Shown: positions 8,561-17,718, counted from the stretch's first letter. The stretch: 64,000 bases of DNA from JAJEEA01 sp965243615 (GCA_965243615.1 CBDEVO010000003.1:4960001-5024000), one strand, 5' to 3'. Numbers and translations are program-made. Notes: generated by a model not told the origin, from the letters alone.

Positions 8561-9895
8561 TCAGATGGACAGATGCCCCGTGCTGTCGCCGACGCTCTTC
8601 CGCTCGATGCCGTAGAGTCGGAGGATGCTCAGCAGCAGGTTGGCCGTCCGCTCCGTGGAGTCGGGGAACACGAGATGGCGGTTCCCCTTGAACGTCCCGT
8701 CGACGCCGCCGACCAGGATCACCGGTACCTTCTCGTGGGCGTGACGGTGCGAGTTGCCCATGTTGCTGCTCTTGTAGATGAGCACGTGGTCGAGCAGGCT
8801 CCCTTCGCCGTCCGGGATGTTCCGCAGCTTGTCGCAGAAGTACGCGAGGTTCTCGACGTGGTAGCGGTTCACCTTGGCGTAGTTCGCCTTGTTGTCGGGG
8901 ATGTCGCCGTGGTGCGACGTCCCGTGCCACCCGCCCTCGTAGCCCGACTCGGGGAAGCTGCTCGCCGAGAGGTCGCGGCCGAGCATGAGGGTGGCCGACC
9001 GGGTGATGTCGGCCTGGAAGGCCAGCACCATCAGGTCGTACATCAGCTTGAAGTGGACGTCCTTGCTCTCGGGGATGCCGAACGGCACCTCGCCCGACAG
9101 CTCCACCTCGGGGTTGCTCGTCGCGATGCGGATGCGCCGCTCGAGCTCGCGGACGTTCTCGAGGTAGTCGTCGAGCCGGGTGCGGTCGCCGGCGCCGAGG
9201 CCCCGCTTGAAGTCGACCAGCTCGTGGGTCACCGAGTCGAGCACGCTGACCGTCTGCAGCCGGCCCGCCCGCCGCTCCTCGGGGCTGGCGCCGTCGCCGA
9301 ACATCCGCTCGAACGCCATCCGGGGGTTGATCTCGGTCGGCAGCGGGGTCGTCGGCGTCGACCACGAGACCGAGTTGGTGTAGGCGCAACTGTAGCCCCA
9401 GTTGCAGTTGCCGCTGTTGCCGCTGGGGTCCTCGATGCCGAGCTGGATGGACGACAGCAGCGTGTCGCGGCCCCACCGCCCGGCGATTCTCTGGTCGATG
9501 GTGACGTCGAGGTGCGGGGTCACCGCGTCGCGCTTCGGCCGCGCGCCGGACAGGAAGACGGCGCCGCGGGCGTGGTTGCCGCCCGGCTCGTCCACCGTCG
9601 AGTAGGCGGCGGTGCAGTCGAGGCCGCTGATGAGCACGGTGCGGTCGCGGAACGGCTCGAGCGGCTTGGTGATGAACGAGAACTCGAAGTCGCGGCCGGC
9701 CTCGAGCGGGCTCCAGTAGCCCGGCGAGGCGCCGTGGGGATGCCACACCCCGACGAACCGCGGCACCGGCCGGGCCGCGGTCCTCCCGAGCGCGGTGCTC
9801 GCGGGCACCATCGCGTCGAGCAACGGCACAGCCACCGTGACGCCGACACCGCGCAGGAACGTACGCCGGGGAATGTGCTTCTTCGTGATGAACAT
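8561..9895 (-). CDS. DUF1552 protein with twin-arginine signal
   Basis: 444 residues. The N-terminus KHIPRRTFLRGVGVTVAVPLL is a Tat-type signal, so the protein is exported folded. Family motifs of DUF1552 follow: VWHPHGASPGYW, FRDRTVLISGLDC, and near the C-terminus HHGDIPDNK, LLDHVLIYKSSNMGNSHRHAHEKVPVIL in scattered form. DUF1552 proteins are regularly encoded beside DUF1592/DUF1588 heme proteins in Planctomycetes and Acidobacteria and resemble the alkaline phosphatase/sulfatase-like (DUF1501) superfamily. No substrate is known. The gap to the upstream DUF1592 gene is 36 bases, consistent with an operon. A paralogue lies at 52001-53362. Confidence 0.88.
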   Translation of the reverse strand: MFITKKHIPRRTFLRGVGVTVAVPLLDAMVPASTALGRTAARPVPRFVGVWHPHGASPGYWSPLEAGRDFEFSFITKPLEPFRDRTVLISGLDCTAAYSTVDEPGGNHARGAVFLSGARPKRDAVTPHLDVTIDQRIAGRWGRDTLLSSIQLGIEDPSGNSGNCNWGYSCAYTNSVSWSTPTTPLPTEINPRMAFERMFGDGASPEERRAGRLQTVSVLDSVTHELVDFKRGLGAGDRTRLDDYLENVRELERRIRIATSNPEVELSGEVPFGIPESKDVHFKLMYDLMVLAFQADITRSATLMLGRDLSASSFPESGYEGGWHGTSHHGDIPDNKANYAKVNRYHVENLAYFCDKLRNIPDGEGSLLDHVLIYKSSNMGNSHRHAHEKVPVILVGGVDGTFKGNRHLVFPDSTERTANLLLSILRLYGIERKSVGDSTGHLSI

Positions 9896-9931
9896 CAGCG
9901 ACTCCTCATCCTCAGCGGCATCCGACTCGCG

Positions 9932-12343
9932 TCATTGCCCGTCCGCGACCGTCGCGGCGCCCGCGGTCCCGTCGGCCGGCGTCATCCGCATCCGGAACGG
10001 GGGGCTCCGGACGATGCCGAGCACGATCGACGAGAACCGGTAGTCGTCCTCGGCCGCGTCCCGGACGATGGACCGGACCACCGGCATGTCGTAGTACTCG
10101 ACGCCGCGCCCCAGCCCGTAGGTCATCAGCTTCTCGGTCATCGTGCGCACGAACTGCGGCGCGTAGCGCAGCAGCGCCTGCCTCAGCTCGACCGGCCCGT
10201 CGACGGCGGTGCCGTCATGGAGCACCGCCGACGAATCGATCGGCGTGCCCCCTTCCCCGCCGTCCTTGAGGCGCCACTGCGCGTCGGCGGAGAGGTTCTC
10301 GAGGGCGAAGCCGATGGGGTCCATGATGCGGTGGCAGCTCGCGCACGCGGGGTTGTCGCGGTGCCGGGTCATCTGCTCGCGCAGGCTCAGCACGCGGTCG
10401 GGCCCCTCGACGGTGTCCTCGAGCGCGGGCACGTTGGGCGGCGGCTCGGGGGGCGGCGTGCCGAGGATGTTCTCGAGCACCCAGACGCCCCGCTTCACCG
10501 GCGAGGTGCGGTTGCTCTGGACCCAGGTGACGGACAGGAAGCTGCCCTGGCCGAGCAGCCCGCGCCGGTAGTCGAGATCGTCGCCGAGCGGCACCCGCCG
10601 GAAGTGCGAGCCGTAGATGCCGGGAATGTCGTAGTGCTTCGCGAGGCGCTCGTTGAGGAACGCGTAGTCGGCGGTCAGCAGGTCGAGGACGTTGCGGTCC
10701 TCGCGCAGGACGCTCTCGAAGAGCAGCTCGGTCTCGCGGGTGAACGCCTCGCGCAGCTCGTTGTCCCAGTCGGGAAACACCGCCTGGGCCGGCGCCGTCG
10801 TCGCGAGGTTCCGCAGGTAAAGCCACTGCTGCGCGAAGTTCTCGACGAGGCTCGCCGACCGGGGATCGGCGAGCATGCGGCGCACCTGCCGCTCGAGCTC
10901 CGCGGGGTCGCCGAGCGCGCCGCGGCTCGCCGCGTCGATGAGCTCGTCGTCGGGGATGCTGCTCCAGAGGAAGAACGACAGCCGCGACGCGAGCTCGAGA
11001 TCGCCGATGCCGTAGACGAGGCCCGGCCGGTTGTCGACCGGCTCGCGCTCGACCCGGATGAGGAACTGCGGGCTCGCCAGAATGCGCCGCAACGCCAACT
11101 CGATGCCGTCCTCGAAGGTGCCGCGCGCGCGCCCTTCCTCGTAGAACGGCATGAGGGCGTCGAGATCCTCCGAGGTCTCCGGCCGCCGGTAGGCCCGCCG
11201 GGCCAGCGTCGACAGGATCTCCCGGGCGCAGGACGCCTCCTCGCCGGACGACGACGGCCGGCACGTGAAGACCTTGCGGATGCTGCGCGAGTCGGTGGCG
11301 CGGGTGGCGGCGAAGGGCCCCTGGATGTTCAGGGCGCCGATGGCCGGGTAGGTGGTCAGCTCGCGCACCCGGCCGTTCTCGAGCGACTTGCGCTCGAAGT
11401 GCCTGGCGACGTCGAGGCTCGGCCGGAAGTTCGTCGCCACGAAGGTGGCCCCCACCAGCCGGGAGCCGGCCTTCACGGGCAGGGTGACCTCCAAGTGCCC
11501 GTCCCGCGCCGCGTCCATGCCCCGGAACGCGCCCATGCCCGCGTAGCGCCACCCGTGCACCCGCTCGCCGTCGATGTACAGCTCGAGCTGCTCGCCGGGG
11601 ATGTAGGTGCCGACGCCGAGGTTGCGGATGGTGAACGTGTAGTCGCCGTCGCCGGGGAACACGTGGCGCACCGCCATCCCCCCGCGGGTGCCCAGCGGCA
11701 TGCCCGGCAGGTGAAGGTTCTGCGAGCTGTCGGTCCGGGCGATGTAGGTCGCCTCGGTCGGGGTCTTCCAGAACCCCACGGCCATGCGGGCGACCTTGGC
11801 GGCGGCGCTGACGTAGGTCTCGAGCAGGGTGGGCGAGATGGTCAGCGACCCCGCGATGTTGTCGAAGCCGCGGCTCGAGTCGTCGGCCGGCAGCAGCGTC
11901 GCCGGGTCAACCTCCAGGTCGAGGAGGTCGCGGATGACGTTGGCGTACTCGGTCCGGTTCAGGCGGTGCAGCACCTTGGTGCCCGGGTTCAGCGGCGCCG
12001 ACCGGTCGATCTCCGCTTCCAGCCAGTCGCGGAACGCCGCGTAGTCCGCCTCGGGCGGGCGCCGCATGCCGGGCGGGGGCATCATGCCCGCGCGCAGCTT
12101 GCGCACCACCTTCTCCCACAGCTCGGGGTCCTCCCCCACCGCGGCGAGATCGCGGCCCTCGAGCGACAGGTTGGCGGCGCGGGTACGGTCGTTGTGGCAG
12201 GAGAGGCAGTAGCGCTGGACGAGGTCGCGGTGGGCGGCCGGAGCGGCGGGCGCCTCGCGCTCCTGCGCCTGCGCTTCGGGCGCGGCGATCCCGAAACCGG
12301 CCAACCCCGCCGTGAAACCGACGACCACTAGTCGATGCAGCAT
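9932..12343 (-). CDS. DUF1587/1592/1588/1585/1595-type exported heme protein
   Basis: 803 residues from ATG 12343, which has a CTGGAGTCGGCG leader and gives a signal peptide ending AQAQ. A PSCyt1-like heme motif YCLSCHNDRT lies near residue 45, followed by the WEKVVRKLRAGMMPPPG (DUF1587) block. The centre holds a carbohydrate-binding-like beta domain (GTRGGMAVRHVFPGDGDYTF). The C-terminal half has FFLWSSIPDDEL, RGLLGQGSFL, then a second heme-type motif CASCHRIMDPIGFALEN (DUF1588), and ends with MTEKLMTYGLGRG (DUF1585). The function of the family is unknown; it is thought to be a periplasmic oxidoreductase or surface complex component. Paralogue at 53560-56067. Confidence 0.88.
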   Translation of the reverse strand: MLHRLVVVGFTAGLAGFGIAAPEAQAQEREAPAAPAAHRDLVQRYCLSCHNDRTRAANLSLEGRDLAAVGEDPELWEKVVRKLRAGMMPPPGMRRPPEADYAAFRDWLEAEIDRSAPLNPGTKVLHRLNRTEYANVIRDLLDLEVDPATLLPADDSSRGFDNIAGSLTISPTLLETYVSAAAKVARMAVGFWKTPTEATYIARTDSSQNLHLPGMPLGTRGGMAVRHVFPGDGDYTFTIRNLGVGTYIPGEQLELYIDGERVHGWRYAGMGAFRGMDAARDGHLEVTLPVKAGSRLVGATFVATNFRPSLDVARHFERKSLENGRVRELTTYPAIGALNIQGPFAATRATDSRSIRKVFTCRPSSSGEEASCAREILSTLARRAYRRPETSEDLDALMPFYEEGRARGTFEDGIELALRRILASPQFLIRVEREPVDNRPGLVYGIGDLELASRLSFFLWSSIPDDELIDAASRGALGDPAELERQVRRMLADPRSASLVENFAQQWLYLRNLATTAPAQAVFPDWDNELREAFTRETELLFESVLREDRNVLDLLTADYAFLNERLAKHYDIPGIYGSHFRRVPLGDDLDYRRGLLGQGSFLSVTWVQSNRTSPVKRGVWVLENILGTPPPEPPPNVPALEDTVEGPDRVLSLREQMTRHRDNPACASCHRIMDPIGFALENLSADAQWRLKDGGEGGTPIDSSAVLHDGTAVDGPVELRQALLRYAPQFVRTMTEKLMTYGLGRGVEYYDMPVVRSIVRDAAEDDYRFSSIVLGIVRSPPFRMRMTPADGTAGAATVADGQ

Positions 12344-12673
12344 CGCCGACTCCAGAACCCGCCGTTCCGGCGCTCCCCGATGGAACGCGGCCCCGACGCA
12401 CGGGCGCACGAGCCCTCAGTACCCCTGATGACTGCCGACAACTATGCGGGAACGACCGCCTCAATGCAAGTCCTGACTCCCTCCCGCGGAGTCTCGCCGC
12501 CGCGAGTCCCGCGGTGCGCGAATCGCCGACCCGCCGCCCCTCCTGGAGCCCGTGCCGCGTGGCCGACTCCCGGGCGCCGGCCCGCCCGGTTTGTGCATGG
12601 CGGGCCAAAGTGGTAGAAGACAGGCAAGGAACCGACGATTCACGCCGGGAAACCGCCGGCGGGGAGACCGTTC
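12344..12673. other. Divergent intergenic region
   Basis: These 330 bases separate the minus-strand DUF1592 gene from the plus-strand ankyrin gene and should contain both promoters. No conserved small gene, repeat or strong promoter was recognised. Confidence 0.35.
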
Positions 12674-14434
12674 ATGCTCTGGACGCGCTTGACGGCGCAC
12701 GGCTCGTTGGCAGCATGCCTGCTCGGCGCCTCCATCTTCCTCGCGGGCCCCGCTGCCGGAACCGCCGCCGCCGGCGAGGTGGCCGACGCGGCCATGGCCG
12801 GGGACGCGGACGAGGTGCGCCGGCTTATCGAGGCGGGCGCCGACGTCGACGCGGCGCAGGTCGACGGCACCACCGCCCTGCACTGGGCGGCACGGTGGGA
12901 CGATCACGAGACCGCGCGTTTGCTGATTCGCGCGGGAGCCACCCTCGACGCCGCGAACCACGCGGGCTCCACCCCGATGCGGCTCGCCGCCGTCAACGGC
13001 AGCGCCGCGATGATCGGGCGCCTTCTCGACGCCGGGCTCGACCCCGACGCCGCCCTCAGCCCGGATGGCGACACCGCGCTCATGATGGCGGCCCGCACCG
13101 GCCGCCCCGACGCCGTCCGGCTGCTGCTCGACCGCGGCGCCGACGTGAACCGGGCGGAGACGTGGGGCGGCACCACCGCCCTGATGTGGGCGGTAGCCGA
13201 GCACCACGCCGAGGCGGTCGAGCTGCTCGTCGCCCACGGGGCCGACGTCGACGCGCGGACGAGAATCTACCCGGTGGCCGACGCCGCCGGGAGCGAGGGC
13301 CCCGAGCCCGAGGACGCGGACCCCGACGCCGAGCCGGTGGGCTACTCCAACGGCGGGTTCACGCCCCTGCTGTTCGCGGCGCGGGAAGGCGACCCGACCT
13401 CGGCGCGCCTGCTCGTCGCGGGCGGGGCCGACCTCGGCGCGGTGGCCAGCGACGGGAAGGACGCCCTGGGCCTGGCCATCTACAACGGCAACTACGATCT
13501 GGCGTCGTTCCTGCTCGACAGCGGGTCGCCGGTGGACAACCCCGACGCGGAAGGGTTCACCCCCCTCTTCTGGGCCGTCGACCGGCGCAACATGGAGTGG
13601 AACCCCGGGTTCCCGTGGACCGTGACCGCCGATCCCCTGCCCCTGATTCGCAAGCTGCTCGACGCGGGGGCGGACCCCAACCGGACCGTCGACAAGACCC
13701 CGCGCTCGCGCCGCAACTTCGGCGGCTCGCCGCGCATCCGCTTCGCCACCACGTTCATGCGCGCCGCGTACTCCGCGGACCTCGAGCTCGTACGACTCCT
13801 GCTCGAGTACGGCGCCGATCCCACCATCCGGTCGAGCGACAACGAGACGCCGCTGCTGGCCGCGGCGGGTCACGGCTGGATCGACGGCTACAGCCAGGGC
13901 AAGTCGTTCGCCGAGCGGCTGGCCGTCATCGAGCTGCTCGTCGAGCTGGGGGCCGACGTCAACTGGGCCGACGACGCGGGCATCACGCCCCTGATGGTCG
14001 CCGCCAACATGGGCGACGTCGCGATCATCCAGTACCTCGTCGACCAGGGGGCCGACCTCGGCGCCCACGATCTCGGCAAGAAGAACGACGGCGCCTTCGG
14101 GGGCAGCATCGAGCCGTTGATGCCCATCGACTACGCGGTCGGGGTGGGCACGTTCCGCCCCAACAACGCCATCGTGATGATGGAGGACGCGGTCGAGCTG
14201 ATGACGCGGATGATGGCGGAGCGCGGCATCGTGCACACCACCTCGGAGTGCACCCTGCGCGCCTTCACGTGCGGCGACGTGGACCCGATGGCGGCGACCC
14301 CGGCCGAGATCGAGCGGCTGCGGGCGATCCAGATCGGGCACCGGGTCGACGGCATCGTCGGCGGGCTGGCCGTCGAGGACGAGCCCGGCGAGGAGGGCGC
14401 GGAGGCGCCGAAACAGGAAACGGGAGGCTTGTGA
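12674..14434 (+). CDS. Exported ankyrin-repeat protein
   Basis: 586 residues. ATG 12674 follows GGCGGGGAG and opens a signal peptide (LAACLLGASIFLAGPAAGTAAAGE). At least ten ankyrin units follow, with the usual TxLHxAA and LLxxGADxN patterns (TALHWAARWD, TALMMAARTG, TALMWAVAEH, TPLLFAAREG, TPLLAAAGHG, TPLMVAANMG). A longer acidic insertion at about residues 196-220 separates two repeat blocks. The C-terminus carries CTLRAFTCGDVDP and a charged tail. A periplasmic protein-interaction scaffold is the reasonable role. The stop overlaps the next ATG (TGATG), so the downstream DUF6152 gene is translationally coupled. Paralogue at 50440-51915. Confidence 0.88.
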   Translation: MLWTRLTAHGSLAACLLGASIFLAGPAAGTAAAGEVADAAMAGDADEVRRLIEAGADVDAAQVDGTTALHWAARWDDHETARLLIRAGATLDAANHAGSTPMRLAAVNGSAAMIGRLLDAGLDPDAALSPDGDTALMMAARTGRPDAVRLLLDRGADVNRAETWGGTTALMWAVAEHHAEAVELLVAHGADVDARTRIYPVADAAGSEGPEPEDADPDAEPVGYSNGGFTPLLFAAREGDPTSARLLVAGGADLGAVASDGKDALGLAIYNGNYDLASFLLDSGSPVDNPDAEGFTPLFWAVDRRNMEWNPGFPWTVTADPLPLIRKLLDAGADPNRTVDKTPRSRRNFGGSPRIRFATTFMRAAYSADLELVRLLLEYGADPTIRSSDNETPLLAAAGHGWIDGYSQGKSFAERLAVIELLVELGADVNWADDAGITPLMVAANMGDVAIIQYLVDQGADLGAHDLGKKNDGAFGGSIEPLMPIDYAVGVGTFRPNNAIVMMEDAVELMTRMMAERGIVHTTSECTLRAFTCGDVDPMAATPAEIERLRAIQIGHRVDGIVGGLAVEDEPGEEGAEAPKQETGGL

Positions 14435-14832
14435 TGGGCGCGAGAATGCTCGCGGCGTTGGTCGGATCGGCGCTGCTGCTGGCCGGGACGGTGTCCGCAC
14501 ACCACTCCTTCTCGGCCGAGTTCGACGCCGACAAGCCGGTCGAGCTGACCGGCATCGTCACCAAGATCGAGTGGAAGAACCCGCACGTCTGGTTCTTCAT
14601 CGACGTCACCGAGGACGACGGCGAGGTGACGAGCTGGGGCTGGGAGATGGGCAGCCCGAACGGCCTCATGCGGCGGGGCTGGACCCGCAACTCGATGAAG
14701 ATCGGCGACGTCATCAGCGTCGAGGGCAGCCTCGCCAAGGACGGATCGAGCCGCGCCAACGCCCGCGTGGTCATGCTCGACGCGAGCGGCGAGCGCCTGT
14801 TCGCGGCGTCGAGCCAGGGGCAGACGCCATGA
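14434..14832 (+). CDS. DUF6152-like small exported protein
   Basis: 132 residues with a signal peptide (MLAALVGSALLLAGTVSAHHSF). The mature part begins HHSFSAEFDADKPVELTGIVTKIEWKN-like, then PHVWFFIDV and WGWEMGSPNGLMRRGW; these are hallmarks of DUF6152, a small OB-fold-like periplasmic family found beside WEGDTLVV-type proteins. The ATG overlaps the ankyrin stop by one base, and its own stop overlaps the next ATG (ATGA), so three genes form a tight operon. The molecular role is unknown. Confidence 0.82.
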   Translation: MGARMLAALVGSALLLAGTVSAHHSFSAEFDADKPVELTGIVTKIEWKNPHVWFFIDVTEDDGEVTSWGWEMGSPNGLMRRGWTRNSMKIGDVISVEGSLAKDGSSRANARVVMLDASGERLFAASSQGQTP

Positions 14833-15734
14833 CCGCGCGCCCGACAACGCCGGAAGCGCGGCCGCGCGCCACGGTCGCCGTGCTGTGCGGGGCCGGCATC
14901 GCCGCCCTGCTGTTCGCGAGCGCGGGCGCGGCGGCGGGCCAGCCCGAGGCCGCGCAGGCGCCCGAGCCGACGCCGCGCCTCGCCGACGGCACCCCAAACC
15001 TCGGCCGGGTGCCGGGCGAGAAGGGCGTCTGGGCGGTGCCCTACATCACCAACATGGCGACGCGGGCCATCGGGCCGGACGGCGAGCCACTGGCGCCCCC
15101 GGACACGCCGGCCAGCTCGCGCGGCGCCCGCGGCGGCTCCGCCTCCGAGCCCCACATCCCGTTCATGCCGTGGTCGGCCGCGATCTACGACTACAACTCG
15201 GCCAACGAGTCCAAGTACGACCCGGAAGGCTATTGCCTGACGCCGGGCGGCCCCCGCATGATGGCGACGCCGTATCCGATGGAGATCATCCAGCTCCCCG
15301 AGCAGGAGCGCATCATCATGATCTTCGAGGGCGCCACCCACGTCTGGCGCGAGATCTACATGGACGGCCGCCCCCATCCGGAGGGCGAAGCCCTGAACCC
15401 CACGTTCCTGGGGCACTCGGTCGGTCACTGGGAAGGGGACACGCTGGTCGTGGACATCGTCGGCTTCAACGAGACGAGCTGGATCGACTTCTACGGCCAT
15501 CCCCACACCGACGCCCTCCACATCGTCGAGCGGTTCTCGCGCCCCGACAAGAACACCCTGCGCTACGAGGCCACCATCGACGACCCGGAGGCGTACACGG
15601 AGCCGTGGACGGTCGCCTGGGACATTCCGTGGCGCCCGGACGGCGAGCTGATGGAGTACATCTGTCAGGACAACAATCTCTACCTCTATCACCTGACGGA
15701 CGACTTCGGGCAGCCGATCTTCGGCAACCGGTAG
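14829..15734 (+). CDS. Exported WEGDTLVV-motif protein (paralogue 1)
   Basis: 301 residues from ATG 14829, which overlaps the DUF6152 stop by four bases. An N-terminal hydrophobic segment (VLCGAGIAALLFASAGAAAG) is a likely signal peptide. The C-terminal half contains GHWEGDTLVVDIVGFN, ERFSRPDKNTLRYEATIDDPEAYTEPW and MEYICQDNN. The same motif series occurs in the proteins at 56317-57399 and 60203-61270, so I treat them as one family. No catalytic signature is recognised. Its constant association with DUF6152, ankyrin and DUF1592 genes points to a shared periplasmic process. The gene ends in a strong hairpin. Confidence 0.8.
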   Translation: MTARPTTPEARPRATVAVLCGAGIAALLFASAGAAAGQPEAAQAPEPTPRLADGTPNLGRVPGEKGVWAVPYITNMATRAIGPDGEPLAPPDTPASSRGARGGSASEPHIPFMPWSAAIYDYNSANESKYDPEGYCLTPGGPRMMATPYPMEIIQLPEQERIIMIFEGATHVWREIYMDGRPHPEGEALNPTFLGHSVGHWEGDTLVVDIVGFNETSWIDFYGHPHTDALHIVERFSRPDKNTLRYEATIDDPEAYTEPWTVAWDIPWRPDGELMEYICQDNNLYLYHLTDDFGQPIFGNR

Positions 15735-15775
15735 GAGCCGGGCGCAACCCGGCAGCGGCCGAAGGCGCCCGGCTC
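15735..15775. terminator. Bidirectional hairpin between convergent genes
   Basis: Perfect 11-base arms (GAGCCGGGCGC and GCGCCCGGCTC) with a 19-base loop lie exactly between the stops of two convergent genes. There is no T tract, so it may act as a bidirectional or Rho-assisted terminator. Confidence 0.5.
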
Positions 15776-16205
15776 AGTTCCGCATGAGGGTGAAGTCGCC
15801 GGTCACTTCGCCCTGCGTCCACGAACCGGTAAGCACGCGGTTGTAGGAACCGATGTTCTGCAGCTCGCCCTCGACGACGTACCGCACGGCGTTCCCGTCG
15901 GCGTCCTCGTCCACCGCCTCGAAGCGGAGGATCCACGTCGACGGGTCGAGCGACGCGGTGGCGATGGGGACGGGGTTCGGACCGGGGTTGATGGTCCCGG
16001 TGATCGCCTCGCCGTCCCAGTCGAGCACGAGCAGCAGGCGCGTGCGGTCGTCCTCGTCGGGCCCCCAGTCGCCGCTCCACGAGCCCTTCAGGGGATGCCC
16101 GTACTGCGCCGACGCGGTCGCCGCGACCAGCAGCAGGGCCACCCCGATCAGCGTGCAGAACGCCGTCCGCATCGTCGTCTTCGCAGCCATCTTCTTCGTC
16201 GTCAC
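15774..16205 (-). CDS. Small exported protein, lipocalin-like beta-rich
   Basis: 143 residues. GTG 16205 is chosen because CAGGAG lies eight bases upstream and it gives a leader VTTKKMAAKTTMRT, followed by a hydrophobic core (LIGVALLLVAATASAQ). ATG 16190 is a later alternative. The mature part (LKGSWSGDWG, LVLDWDGEAITGTINPG, LDPSTWILRFEA, VLTGSWTQG) alternates short strands and turns and resembles small beta-barrel domains seen in acidobacterial secreted proteins. No function is recognised. Convergent with the WEGDTLVV gene. Confidence 0.7.
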   Translation of the reverse strand: MTTKKMAAKTTMRTAFCTLIGVALLLVAATASAQYGHPLKGSWSGDWGPDEDDRTRLLLVLDWDGEAITGTINPGPNPVPIATASLDPSTWILRFEAVDEDADGNAVRYVVEGELQNIGSYNRVLTGSWTQGEVTGDFTLMRN

Positions 16206-16354
16206 CGGGATTCTCCTGCCGCCGGCCCTCGTCGACGCCGGCCAGGTCGACATGGTAGCACCGTGAAGGCGCGGAGCCCGTGGCTGGAGTCCCACGTGTC
16301 TCCACCGCCGGCCGTCGCAGTCCGTCAACCGCCGTCCACCGGGAGGTGACTCAC

Positions 16355-16753
16355 ATGCAGTTCCTCAAGCCGTACACCGAGTGCATCCACGACACCGTCC
16401 GCATCGTCGCTGGCGTGCTCTTCTTCCAGCACGGCGCCCAGAAGATCTTCGGCATCCTCGGCGCGGAGCAGAGCGTCGAGCTCGGCTCCCGCCTGGGCCT
16501 CGCCGGCATCATCGAGATGGTCACCGGGACCCTCATCGCCCTCGGCCTGTTCACCCCCATCGCCGCCTTCATCGCCAGCGGCGAGATGGCGGTGGCGTTC
16601 TTCATCGCCCACGTGCCCCGCGGCAGCATCTGGCCCCTCGTCAACGGGGGCGAGCCGGCCGTCCTCTTCTGCTTCCTGTTCCTGTATCTGGCCAGCCGCG
16701 ACTCGGGCGACTGGAGCCTCGACCGAATGCTGAAGGACCGCAAGGGCGCGTAG
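16355..16753 (+). CDS. DoxX-family membrane protein
   Basis: 132 residues from ATG 16355, with GGGAGGTGAC eight bases upstream. Four hydrophobic segments can be seen: VRIVAGVLFFQHGAQKI, LAGIIEMVTGTLIALGL, AAFIASGEMAVAFFIAH and PAVLFCFLFLYLA. FQHGAQKIFG and GIIEMVTG are typical DoxX-family motifs. Members are small inner-membrane proteins, some linked to thiosulfate or quinone redox and others to oxidative-stress complexes; the specific role here is not determined. It is a single gene with its own ribosome site. Confidence 0.85.
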   Translation: MQFLKPYTECIHDTVRIVAGVLFFQHGAQKIFGILGAEQSVELGSRLGLAGIIEMVTGTLIALGLFTPIAAFIASGEMAVAFFIAHVPRGSIWPLVNGGEPAVLFCFLFLYLASRDSGDWSLDRMLKDRKGA

Positions 16754-16924
16754 GGGTCAGCGCCATAGAACGGCGCCGCCCTCGGGCGCAGACTCCCTGG
16801 CGGTTGGTTGGGTGCCCGGCGGAGGCCGCAGGGTGACTTGGCGGCCGCCCTGCGCGGCCCAAGTCGCCGAGCCACCGCCCGCCTCGTTCGTCCTGGCCTG
16901 AGTCGGAGGCGTTCCCGGCGCGGC

Positions 16925-17170
16925 GACATTCTCGCGCTGGTGGCCAGGCAGGCCGCCGTGCTCGTGGCCGTCGACGTTGCCGTCGGCATGGCCGCCGCAG
17001 CTGCCTCGAGCCGCGTGCTGGAGAGCCTGCTGCATGGTGTCGCCACCGACGACCTCCTGGCGTTCACGGCCGCTCCCCTCGTGCTCGTGGCCGTGGCGCT
17101 CGCCGCCTGCTGGCTTCCCGCGCGGCGGGCGACGCGGGTCGATCCGGTCGAGGCGCTACGAGTCGAGTGA
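16925..17170 (+). pseudogene. Remnant of an FtsX-like (ADOP-type) ABC permease
   Basis: The last 80 or so codons of a MacB/FtsX-family permease survive: a membrane segment with LESLLHGVATDDLLAF, another hydrophobic stretch (LVLVAVALAACWL), and the C-terminal PARRATRVDPVEALRVE. That ending is diagnostic of acidobacterial duplicated orphan permeases and related MacB permeases. The upstream part in this frame is not permease-like and there is no full-length gene, so this is a 3' relic next to the mobile-element zone. Confidence 0.7.
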
Positions 17171-17488
17171 AGAAGAGGGCGGAGCCGCTGCAGCGCGCCT
17201 TCAATCCGTCGCAATCGGCCATGCCGATCAACGACAGCGAGACCGGCATCCACGCCAAGTCGAAGCCCGACAGCTCGACGAACTCCGCCCGAACGTCGAT
17301 GACGACCGATTCTCCCGGTCCCGCGTGCCGCGCCGTGTCTGCTCTTTGGGATGACGTCGTGAAGGGTTTTCTGGATGGCGGCGCCACGCTGCACGTGCCG
17401 GCGAACGTGGAGACAAGCAGTCGCCCCATCGCGGTCTATGCGCCCAGCGCTCCAAGCTGCCGCCCTTCTCTGATACGATCTCCTGGTC

Positions 17489-17694
17489 GTGAAGACCATC
17501 CCCCTTCGTGAGTTGCGTACCCATCCCCGGGAGGCTCATGTCCGGGAAGATACCCTGCTGACCGCCAACAACGGTCGGCCGGTCGCCGTGCTGCTGCCCA
17601 TCGACGCCAGTTCAGTCGACGAGACGATCGAGGTCGTGCGCCGCGCCCGCGGTCTCGAAGCGCTTCGCGCGATACGTCGCGAGAGCCAAGCGAG
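17489..17694 (+). pseudogene. Phd/YefM-like antitoxin, 5' part interrupted by IS
   Basis: GTG 17489 opens a Phd-like antitoxin (KTIPLRELRTHP, then TLLTANNGRPVAVLLPI). After codon 68 the frame runs into the IS at 17695 and gains an unrelated tail ending at 17833. The missing 3' part (GIARMTPTDIDALVTRTRRS) is found at 20546-20618 on the other side of the element. Removing the IS and one copy of the 8-base repeat rejoins the two parts in frame, giving a 92-residue antitoxin that ends nine bases before the PIN toxin ATG. In this family the N-terminus binds operator DNA and the C-terminus neutralises the toxin, so the interruption should separate these functions. Confidence 0.85.
17687..17694. repeat. 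Left 8-bp target-site duplication (CAAGCGAG)
   Basis: CAAGCGAG precedes the left end of the IS1595-type element and recurs directly after the right end at 20538-20545. Eight bases is the duplication length known for IS1595-family elements. Confidence 0.88.
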
Positions 17695-17718
17695 GGGAAT
17701 TACATACGGTTTTAGCCA
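17695..17718 (+). repeat. Left terminal inverted repeat of the IS1595-type element
   Basis: It begins GGGAATTACATACGG and continues through TTTTAGCCA. Its reverse complement is at 20514-20537 with one mismatch (C/T at the tenth base). The stop codon of the divergent passenger gene lies within it. Confidence 0.88.

Noticed and set aside
8573..12331. Open frame of over 1200 codons on the plus strand
   Set aside because: It lies opposite the DUF1552 and DUF1592 genes and arises from the high GC content. Its translation is Arg/Val/Glu/Gly-rich with no domain.
17167..17511. Small open frame between the permease relic and the antitoxin
   Set aside because: The composition is random-looking, it overlaps the antitoxin start in another phase, and no family was recognised.
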